Shown here in pieces: positions 36,613 through 46,779 of a DNA stretch of 64,000 nucleotides. Source of the stretch: Linanthus parryae (taxonomy: Eukaryota; Streptophyta; Magnoliopsida; Ericales; Polemoniaceae); the NCBI GenBank assembly GCA_023055425.1, contig JALGPY010000004.1:111083504-111147503 (forward strand). The letters run 5' to 3'. The notes below the pieces were generated by a model. The model did not search any database. It was not told where the DNA came from and was given only the letters and a program-made list of their open reading frames with translations. The translations under genes were made by a program, and so were the position numbers. Within the stretch, counting starts at the first letter, position 1. Every line of letters starts with the position of its first letter.

Positions 36613-37607
36613 TATTTAGGAAAACATTTTACGGCCCACAAAACAGAGCCTCAGTATTAAATGATTTTCCAATAGACGCCACACAATTTCATGTAAAGAG
36701 TACAAGAAAGTATGTTTAGTTTACAAGACATTTTTTTATGGGAGAGATTGCTCACGTGACTTTGGGTCACACAATATGAAATAGTACCAAGTATATAGTA
36801 CAATGAGGATATAAAATTATTCAATCAAAATTATAAAAGTAAACTCATCAGTTGTGAGATGAACTATGTGTTGGATAATCTCGTGAGTTGAAGTTTGAGC
36901 TCAAATTAAGCTCATGAGATAACTCGGTGATTGAGGGTATTACGGTACAATGTAGTTCAAGTGAATGAGCAAATTGTTCGTGTAATTTGTGTTGAGATGA
37001 CGATTCATTAGGCTGCAATTTTTTAGGAAGAATTGTGTTGAATAAAAATAATAAACACATGCGCGGACCGCTTTGGGTGGGTATGGGTCATGGGTCGACC
37101 CAGAAATAATGTGGTGTTTATATTTTTACTACATACAATTAGTTATCTCCTGGAAATTGAATGCCCAATCAATTATCTCATGGAAATTGAATGTCCTAGT
37201 TGAAACGTACAAAACGTACGTGAATTGAAGATGAAGTGAGGGCATACATTGCCCAGCTGAACCATCTTCCAGTGGCTATAAATTGAGAATTGAGTTCTCA
37301 ATAATAAAAAAACACATCAATCATCTCTTTCACTATCAATCTCCATTTCATTCTCGCTCTCAAGTAATCTGTTCTTCAAGTCGTTCCATTCGGGCAATCA
37401 AGGGCAAGTGCTACGCCAGTTTTTTGCAACAAGAGGAGTCCTGGGAGGCGATTGTCCCGATCAAACCGATAGCACCAAGGGTCAAATCGCATTAATTAAA
37501 GCGTTCGTCAACGCGTTCCTCTTCGATTCTTCAGTCCGCCAAGTTTGGTGACATGTTCATCTTCTATTTTTCAGTTTTACTATTTATGCAGATTGAATAT
37601 GCTAATA
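36613..37607. repeat. Direct repeat A (LTR-like, about 1 kb)
   Basis: Nearly identical to 40042-41042, from AGGAAAACATTTTACGGCCC through TGTTGGATAATCTCGTG and a TATA-like CTATAAATTGAG (37278-37289) to ATATGCTAATA. Promoter-like content and placement either side of a gag frame suggest LTRs, but no clean TG...CA ends or 5-bp duplication were found. Confidence 0.8.
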
Positions 37608-39102
37608 GTCTTAAAGCGATTTTCTTTTCTGGATATTTAATTTGCACTGGTATTCTGTGATTGTTGAATCTGTTCGGTTTCAGTTTCTTTGGTTCAGGTT
37701 GTTAAGTTGTTGTAGGTTCTTTCCTACGGTGTACTGAAAAAATGTTTGGAGTCAGTCCATTTTTCTGATATAGGATCCTTACTTTTTGTTGACTCGGCTC
37801 ATATGTCCTTTCTCATTAACATGTTCTTGAATATGCTGAATTCTCTGTGGTTCAGATTAATTAGTGAAACTGGTATTTTCTCTGTTAGTTTTTGATCCCT
37901 GCTAATAGCTTCAGTTTAATTCTGAAAATTTTGTTTCTGACTCGTGTTTAATCACTGTAGATTAAAACCCCTTACTTCAGTAAAACTGGTTTCTCATGTC
38001 CATGTTGTTTACTGTTAGCATTTTTTTATGTACTCTGTTGGTACTTCTCTATACAATCTGTTCAGGCTTGGGTTTGTTTCAATATGTTAATTATAAATCA
38101 GAGTCTGGACTATTCTCCGGTTAAGTTTTGCTCAAGAATCTGTCTAGGTTAAGGCCTAAGTGGTTAAGTCTGACTTTTTGTTTGTTAATTTTCTAGTAAT
38201 CAGTGCATCGGTATGTCATATTAAACCTATTACGGTGCATATTCTATTGTTGTTGTTTTTTCTCTGGTGTTTCAAGAAGCTTCGTCTAATTGTATTTGAC
38301 TGTTTTGTGAAGGTTTCGTTCTTGCTTCATCTGGTCTTAATTTTTAAGTCAGAAATGTTCTTGTTTCATGTTTAATATTTTGTATGAAAAACTTCTTTAT
38401 TCATGACTGTTATCTTGTCTTATATGATTGAGGAGTTCAGATTTTGTTCATATGGTATTGGATAACCTTTTATATTTTTCTTCTGGACATATAATTTGTT
38501 GTAGCATGTCATGAACGTTGTTGCACAGTAGGTTTACTTTTGGAGTATATATTCTAGTCTTCTGTTTATTCATATGAACTGGAGGAGTTCTCTTTTTTCC
38601 TGTTTAACTAGATCATATTAGCTTTTTGTCATGTTTGAACTATTTGTTTAGCATGTACTATAAGTGATTCCTAATGCTCATTCACATGTCTAAGTTGCTT
38701 TACTTGTTTGTTACATCACGTGAATTCAGTTATCAGAACTCAAATAGTTTAGTTGTGTTTTATTTTATCATTCTGTCTACATAATTGGATTCCTGCCCAG
38801 TAATCAACTTAATGTAATTGTTGAAACTTTTGTTGTTGCTCCTGAAACTTATTCTCTGAATTTCCGTCAGTATTCATCAGTATGTTCTCAGTTAACAAGT
38901 TGTTTATTGTTGCTATTATTTATCTGTTGTTTGAATTTTTGTTGTAATCTTTTTCTAGACAGTTTTATCTGTCACTATGCAACTTTCGAGCATGGCTCAA
39001 AATTTAAGTTGCGATCATTACATTTTATACTAGTATTATATCTAGTTTGCGAGAAAATCTTTCTCGTTTCTTATTCTCCTCCTATTTTGGTGACAGTTTG
39101 AT

Positions 39103-40041
39103 ATGTCTTCGGGAATTGACACTGCTTTGGTTCCGGGCACCCAAGAGGCTAGCTTCACGTTGGCTGAGAGTATCCCGACATTTGTTGTCTCGAGTGGATC
39201 TCAAGTCATTGGTTTAACTACCGTGGTTGGTACATCATTTGTTGGTGTGTCAAGCGGTTCTCAAGGGCTGATTTTGAGTGTTTTAGCGGAACTCTCAGGA
39301 GTAAGTCTGTCGTCATCCGTTGGGGTCTCCTCTTCTCTTGGATTTGCACCAAGCTCGCTTGAAATGCGGACGCCTACCCCTATATTGATGACTTCAAGTA
39401 GGGTTGGAGGTCAATTGGCTGCAGCAGGATTTGTCCAAGTCTACATGGCTAGTGATCATGTTACACAATTCGTTGGTAATCCGATCATAGGATCAGGTCA
39501 AGGGTGTCCCAGCTTCGTCGAGAAGCCTGAGAAGTTCGCCGGAAAAGACTTGAGGTTTTGGCAACAAAAAATGAAGTTGTACTTGACCACTTTGTACTTG
39601 GATATGTTCTTGACAGAATCCAAGCCTGAGATACCCGAGAGTGCTGATTTTCAGCAAGTTGCGGCTGAAGATGCTTGGAAGCAGTCTGATTATCTATGTC
39701 GCAACTTCATCATGAACAGCTTGGAGGACGCATTGTATAGTGTTTATGCTCACATGGAGACCTCCAAATAACTCTGGGATGCGCCTGACAAGAAGGACAG
39801 AGTCGAGGATGGTGGACATCAGCAGTTCATCGCAACAAGGTTCCTCCATTATCAGATGGTGGAAACTAGGCCTGTGATGGAGCAGGTTCACGAGTTACAG
39901 GTCATGCTGCATGAGATGCATCAAGAGGGCTTGACAGAGATAAGGTGTCAGGTTCTTGGAATGGGTTCAAGGAACATTTTGTACAAGAAGAGACCTCTGA
40001 CACTTGATGCACTCATTCAGAGGATTCGCATCAAAGATGAT
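39103..40041 (+). pseudogene. Copia (Tork-type) gag, one stop, 3' truncated
   Basis: The ATG at 39103 opens a 222-codon frame. The first 130 residues are rich in Ser, Gly and Val and match nothing I know. Then comes the gag core found in Tork-type copia elements: KPEKFAGKDLRFWQQKMKLY, LCRNFIMNSLEDALYSVY. The TAA at 39769-39771 replaces a codon (Glu in relatives as I recall), and the same frame continues with GGHQQFIATRFLHYQMV, QVHELQVMLHEMHQEGL and LTLDALIQRIRIKDDI. It ends where repeat B begins, before any zinc knuckle. It is probably non-functional. Confidence 0.75.
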
Positions 40042-41042
40042 ATTTTAGAGGAAAACATTTTACGGCCCACAAAACAGAGCCTCAGTATTAAATAATTTTC
40101 CAGTAAACGCCACCCAATTTCATGTAAATAGTACAACAAAGTAGGTTTAGTTGACAATGCATTTTTTTTATGGGAGCGATTGCTAACGTGGCTTTGGGTC
40201 ACACAATATGAAATAGTACCAAGTATACTAAAATGAGTACAATTAGGAGACAAAATTATTCAATCAAAATTATGAAAGTAAACTCATCAGTTGTGAGATG
40301 AACTAGTGTTGGATAATCTCGTGAGTTGAAGTTTGAGCTCAAATTAAGCTCATGATATAACCGGTGATTGAGGGTGTTACGGTACAATGTAGTTCAGGTT
40401 AATGAGCAAATTGTCCGTGTAATTTGTGTTGAGATGACGATTCATTAGGATGCATTTTTTGGGAAGAAGTTGAATAAAAATAATAAACACACGCGCGGAT
40501 CGCTTTTGGCGGGTCTGGGTCATGGGTCGACCCAAATATAATATGATGTTTATATTTTTAGTACATACAATTAATTATCTCCTGGAATTTGAATGCCCAA
40601 TTTAATTATCTCCTGGAAATTGAATGCCCTAGTTAAAACGTACAAAACGTACGTGAACTGAAGATGAAGAGAGGGCATACGTTGCCCAGCTGAACCATCG
40701 TCCAGTGGCTATAAATTGAGAATTGAGTTCTTAATAATAAAGAAAAACGGATCAATCATCTCTTTTACTCTCAATCTCCATCTTGTTCTCGCTCTCAAGT
40801 AATCTGTTCTTCAAGTCGTTCCGTTCGGGCAATCAAGGGCAAGTGTTAAGCCAGTTGTTTGCAACAAGAGGATTCATGGGAGGCGATTGTTCCGATCAAA
40901 CTGATAGCACCGGGGGCCAAATCGCTTTGAGCAAAGCGTTCGTCAACGCGTTCCTCTTCAATTCTTCAGTCCGCCAAGTTTGGTGACAGATTCATCGTCT
41001 ATTTTTCAGTTTTATTATTTATGCAGATTTAATATGCTAATA
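40042..41042. repeat. Direct repeat B (LTR-like, about 1 kb)
   Basis: Second copy of 36613-37607. It contains the same TATA-like CTATAAATTGAG (40709-40720) and ends at the same ATATGCTAATA. Differences are scattered substitutions and small indels. Confidence 0.8.
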
Positions 41043-42979
41043 ACTATAACTAACTGGATTTAATTTTGTCACAAATTAAATAAAATAGGAATGAGCAAGA
41101 GCAACATATTTTATCTTTTAGAGAGAGAAAAGAGCAATATGTTGGGAAAGCGTTAGTTCTTTCTGACCTACTATTGGGATGGACTTTAGTTCAATCAATT
41201 AAGACACATATTTTTTTAATAATAGAACTTTATTTCAAAGGACACGATAGCAAGAGTTCTAGTAAGCCTAACAACATCCAAAACAAACAAATTTCCAACT
41301 AACTCACGTGAAAATAACATCTAGTTAATAAAAAGTATAGCATTGTTCTTATTATTTAAAGGTAAATGAACGGTAGGAGCAACTACATTTTCAGGGGATT
41401 GATCAACATCATGGTAGGCTCTTCTAGCAAGAGCCACTCTATTTGATTCACGGTACATTATCTGCTATAAAATGTTCCTCAACATGACCGTTGAAGAATG
41501 CTAAAGCATGCTAGCAACATCTATGGAACCAACTTCGGCAGTCACATCAACAAATGATAAATTTCATGTCATAGAATATAAGTTCTAAGGGTTGTGGCCT
41601 AAAAAAAAGAGGCCTTCAGCAAAAGGCCACGTAGGAGGATCTGACCATATATCTACAAAAGCATTTCTAATGATTGTTTTCACATTCTCAAGCACCATTA
41701 GTTTTAAGCTTGGCTCGAGGGTTACTCTTCTTCACCTAAAAAGTAAGATGATAAGGTTGAGGGTAGGAGATATTTGAGTAAAACAACTCTTTATTCGCAA
41801 TATCCATGGTTCTCTTAATAAGCTTTATGGTAGTTTAAATGAATGTAGTATTTTTCATGACCGAATAATTTATTCTCTTTTAAATAGCCCAACAGCTAAA
41901 CATGAAAGCTATTTTTCTAGAGGCTCATTGAGTCACAAAGTCATGATGAGCCATTTTCAAACATGCGCTCAAGGACATGCTTACGTGAAAAAGCTAATGT
42001 GGTCGGAAGTGTCTCTAAATCCCTCTAAAGATGGTGAAGCTTGCGGCAACCTCCTCATGTATTACCGAGAGATATTTTTTCCAAAATCAAGATATTTAAG
42101 ATAAGTACCACAAATAGGAAAATGAGGTTATGGTTCGGGACATGTGAGCAAAGGGCTTCATTTTGAGTGGAGTTTGTAGTAGGCTATCAACCAAGAGAAG
42201 AAGGCTAGTTGAGGTGATACTTTGGTCTTTTAATCCAATCCTAATAGGGGAATTCCACTAAAGGAATCCTGAAAGATAGGTTTGCAAGCCAAGAAATTAT
42301 GGATATAGATTCATTGAATGAGTCAAGCCATCTACGGGATCGGGATGTCCATAGTTTGATGAAATATGTGTGATTTTGAATTGATTTTATGAATTTGGGC
42401 TTGGACGGGTTAACGATACTCCTTACTGGGGCTTGAATGGGCTTGGCCAACCTGAAAGAACCCGGCTCGGGCTAGGACATGGTTGCCAACCCCCCCAACC
42501 CGCTCGAGTTGCAGTCTTAGTGTTGTACGTTCTTCCATCATGTTTTCTAACTCAGTTAATGTTTACACTAAACCAATGTGCCAACCCGGTGCACTGCTTT
42601 TGTCTATGAACTCAAGGGTGTGACAATTAGCTAGGTGTATACGTTAATTTTCCTCAGATGAAACTATGGTGTGACTTAATCTTTAGGGTAGAAGACTAAT
42701 CACTTGCTTATACTTGCTTAAAATAGTCTTAGTCAGGACTGGCTCTACTTGAGAACATCATAACTGTAATCTTGTCAGAAAATACGATCAATCTATTTAT
42801 TAAGACCAACTTTTGTATGAGGAACGTGTGAAACATGCTATTATCGAAAACAGGGCCCCTCGGTACTGTTGATGCCTGGGTAGAGACGAGCATTGCGTTA
42901 GTTTATAAGAGCATATTGGTAATTTCTTAGAAGTGAAGGTGAGAATGGTCTTGTACTTTACACAAAAACTCTATGGGCG
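41043..42979. other. Intergenic; possible decayed LINE RNase H remnant on the minus strand
   Basis: Minus-strand translation of about 41350-41550 reads FVDVTAEVGSIDVASML, a stop, HSSTVMLRNIL, a stop, then MYRESNRVALARRAYHDVD. The YRESNRVA...LARRAY phrase resembles the C terminus of plant LINE RNase H domains (RVT_3), but the match is short and from memory. The rest of the stretch shows no gene. Confidence 0.25.
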
Positions 42980-43077
42980 CGTGTTAGCTCAAGTGGTAGG
43001 GCGTTTAAAATCACATATATGAGGTCCTGAGTTCTAACCCAGTAGACACTAGACACTGAGGTAAGTCCAAAAAAAAC
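42980..43077 (+). mobile_element. Short tRNA-derived SINE, copy 3
   Basis: A box TAGCTCAAGTGG, B box region GAGTTCTAACCC, 3' end GTCCAAAAAAAAC. Flanks ACTCTATGGGCG (42968-42979) and ACTCTAGGGGCG (43078-43089) match 11 of 12. The 98-bp element sits about 250 bp upstream of the gene starting at 43329. Confidence 0.75.
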
Positions 43078-43239
43078 ACTCTAGGGGCGAAAATGTATTT
43101 CTCCTCAACTAATCAGGGTGACCGTGATTATCTAAAAGCTGTCAAACCATAAGTCCGGGGTCTATCCGCAATTTATCATAAATTTCACGATCTCTTCCCT
43201 TCAGCCCCTTCTTCGTTCTCAGGTCATCTCTCTTCAGCG

Positions 43240-43313
43240 ATGGCGGTTTAGGTTTTATGCATCATCGTCTCTCTGTGTTCTCGAGTCTCAAATCACCGAA
43301 TTCGTCAAATTAG
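43240..43313 (+). promoter_or_regulatory. Two short upstream ORFs ahead of the 208-residue gene
   Basis: ATG 43240 encodes three codons (MAV, stop at 43249-43251). ATG 43257 encodes 18 codons and stops at 43311-43313, 15 nt before the main ATG. If transcription starts upstream of 43240, both would lie in the leader and could lower translation. The start site is not known. Confidence 0.4.
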
Positions 43314-43328
43314 TCTCAGTAGAGAGCA

Positions 43329-46300
43329 ATGGCTGGAAGAGAAGTTCGCGAATACACCAATCTTCCTGATCCTAAAGGTATGCAGGCCTTCAGAAACGTT
43401 CGTATATGGCTATGTGTATGGTTTTAGTGTCGTTGTTGGCTGATTTTGTGTTGAATTCGCAGAGAGAAAGCTTGGGAAAGGGAAAGGTAGGGTTGATGAC
43501 GAAGAAGTCACCTTCCAGCGCATGGTTTCCAAGGTCAGATAACTGAATCTATCTTGTTAATGTTGCAGTTCTTGAAGAATTGGGGCTTAAGAACCTAAAC
43601 TTTAGCCACATGTGTTGAAGAAAAGAAAGAGGAATGGGTTCATGAATTGGTTGCAAATTGATTGTAAAAGTAGCTCTATGCAGATTACTACTGTATTAGC
43701 ACTAATTTGTTAGTACTATTTTCTGAAGTTATTGTCTGAAAGTGATGAAGTAAGTTGCTATGAATGCCATACGAGGGGTCGAGGGCAATGACTGAATTTA
43801 TGTCAAGACGGGAAATTGTTTGTATGTTTTACCGAACTAATGCACTGGAAATATCAAATGTAGTGAGCGTAGGAGTTGGCTTTTTAGAAACTCTCTTTTG
43901 GGATATGTTAAGGTCTAGTTATGTAGGCTGTGTGTGGATATCCACTTGTCTCTTGAGTTGTGAAGTGGTGCTAGGCTCTCAGGGAACTTAATTTCCTCTC
44001 AGAAGAATCAAAAGGGTTTGAAAGAGAGTAGTTAAATACTTTGGATTGGCCTGATCACTTTTGAGGACTTTGGCTGTCTTCTCTTTCTATACGAAGTTGC
44101 ATTTAGAGAAGAGGGGTAAGAGGTTGTTAAATGCATGGTCAGATTTCACAGCGTGCATTGTGGAGTAGCTGTTCACTTTTGAGCCAAAAGACAGCCATAT
44201 CTAATGTATGAAATGAAATTAACTTATAACTGTAGCTGAAATATCGCCAAGATATCAACTTCCCTACAAGCAAGTTCTAGGTTGTTATGTTTAGATTAAC
44301 CCAACTATTAGCATGACTTCAGCTCACTCAGGTTTGTCCTGGAGATCTTTCTTCTGCTATCTTACCTTTTTTCCCCAGTTTGCTATCTAGTGCATCGTAC
44401 GATAGGACATGAAATCCTAGAAGTGGAAGCTATGCATTTAGGGTTTCTGGGATAGTCATTGTACTGAGAAGTTGAGCATTAACTAGCCTAAGCGAGGTTT
44501 ATGAATGCAAAACTTTACACTATGAATGCAAAACTTTACACACAGTCAATCTTTCAGTAGTCAAACAATTACTGGCAGATCTTATACCTAACAAAGGTTA
44601 TAACCAAAAATTTCTTAGTAAGTATCCTGAGAGGCAATGAAATCCAGAAGCAACAGAATTCCCGTGTTGTACTAAGAGTGATAGGTTATGCTCCCAACTC
44701 TTTTCCAATAGCAGGATTTCAGACTCTAGAATCACTATCTTTGTTGGGAATATCTATTGGCTCTTATTTGTGCGGGGTAAGGTGGTGGAGACTGGAAAAC
44801 TTTTAGATGATTTAGCAATTTGGAGGAGGCATTGCCTTAGGTGCTGTTGTGTTGCTAACATACTATGATGATGCAAAATTTGTATGTCATCTTCATCTTG
44901 TTATATGAGCCTATGTGGTGATAGGGAACCTTCTTCTACAGAGTGGGATTAAGAAGTATAAAAATACATAAGAAGTGCATTTTCTTATTTCTCTCACCCG
45001 CTGCTTTTGAAAACTTAATACAGACTTTTTTCATTTTTTCCTTACTATTCTTAGTGGGAAAATATCTTGGAGAAGTTGCAACATAATAGTCTGTAGGAAT
45101 TTTAAAGGATTGGTTGAAATATTACTTGTTAGTTGGAATAGGTGCGTGTTTTTGTTGATTCGGGTTTTAACATCGTTCATCCGGTGGAAATGGGAATGGT
45201 CATCGAGGACAGATACATGATATAGCTAATGGAGATTGAGGATAGTTGTCTTATTATGCAGTAATTCCTTTCAAAGAGTGTGGAGTTTGAAGTGGATGTT
45301 AAAATGGATGCGTGTGGGTAAGTCTGGTGGGTGAAAATGCATGAGATAAAATAAGAATGCCATGTTGGTGACGTGAGAAGTCTTAGGCCCGCTAACCTAC
45401 TCCATGGATTAGGAGTCAAGAATTGAATGATCAGTTGTTATCTCTATACGATGTAGACTTTTTAAGCTGCAAGAAAGCTTTATGACTTGCACATGCTGTG
45501 GTCTGCCAATTGGCATGGTGAACTGTAGAACTTACCACGAATGGGACAGATAGAGAAAGGATATTGTGGATCTCTAATCCGTGGTTAGCTATTATTAGAA
45601 CGAGGAGTAAATTTGCTAGCAAGATGGATACAGACTATGAGAAAGGGGGAGGAAGGAGGAGTAAGTAGGAGAGATGCATTACATATTCGTTTGACCTGGA
45701 GGATTAGAAGCTTTTGGGATATGTTGCAGATGATACAAGCTTATTTAACCAACTGGACGATTAACAAGTTAGTGAGTTGGTGTTGTCTCAGAATAACAGT
45801 TTTATTTGATTCCCTTAACCTGCATCGGGGGTTGATATTGTTGACCGCAGGAGGTTCCTGAGCAGTTCTATCTTTGTAAAGGTTCCTTGATTCAGTTCTT
45901 CATGTGGACATTCAGCATCAGAACTCAGTGGTTGGCACCTGTAGTGCTCGTGTCTGTCATATGGAGGGAAGGGGACCTTCTGACGTTGAGGGGATGAACC
46001 CCCGTTTCTTACATCAGGCGAGTTATGCTTTAGAAGTTGCTAGGGTGAAGTTAGGGTGTTCCTTTGGGTTACTACTTTGGGTAGACTATTCCATTTTCGT
46101 GGGAGGGAGTAGTTTGTTTAGTATTAGTTTTTTTTTTTTATTTTTTATTTTTTTTTTTTTTTTTTTTTTTGTGTTTGCAGAGGGTTTCAAGGCTTAGCAT
46201 TTACTTATTTTTTGCTTATCCACAGAGAGAGATAGAGCGAGGGAGGGAGCGAGGGAGGGTAAATGTTATTGCTTTTATATGTGCTACAATATTATGCTCA

Positions 46301-46747
46301 ACTTAGTGAGATTTTTCATTTACTCAAATCTCTGCTTGACGCAATCAGGCATTCTTTTCTATTTCTTCAATAAATCTAAAAATGCTTGTTCCTGCAACAA
46401 TCTTCTGTCATTCTCTCTGTTTAAAATTAAGGGTCGAGAGCACTCACACCTCACTGAATCTACTCATATTGGATAGTTAGTCCTATTTTGACCAAATTAT
46501 TGTATCTCTATTTCATATGAATTATGGAGTTTTCTGATAACATGCCCCGACAGGGATCTTGGGTCCTCCAAATGGGTTGTTGATGCGGACAGATGCAAGA
46601 GGTTGCAGGAGAACGTGGAGGTTACCTTCATGGGCGAGGGGGTAAATGCTTCTTCCGGCCATGTGTTATTTATCATTTATTATGAATTTGCTGTTTATTA
46701 TGAAGTAGCCCCATCTTTATTAATGCTGTTAATACACGCACACACAC

Positions 46748-46779
<32 letters not shown>

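Larger units (their letters stand above)
36613..41042 (+). mobile_element. Gag-only copia-like unit between direct repeats (TR-GAG-like)
   Basis: A 4.4-kb unit: repeat A, a T-rich non-coding leader of about 1.5 kb (37608-39102), one copia-type gag frame (39103-40041) and repeat B. No protease, integrase, reverse transcriptase or RNase H is seen. Published terminal-repeat retrotransposons with only GAG (TR-GAG) have this plan. No primer binding site matching initiator tRNA-Met follows repeat A and the boundaries lack a target duplication. A deletion derivative or a segmental duplication is therefore possible. Confidence 0.55.
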
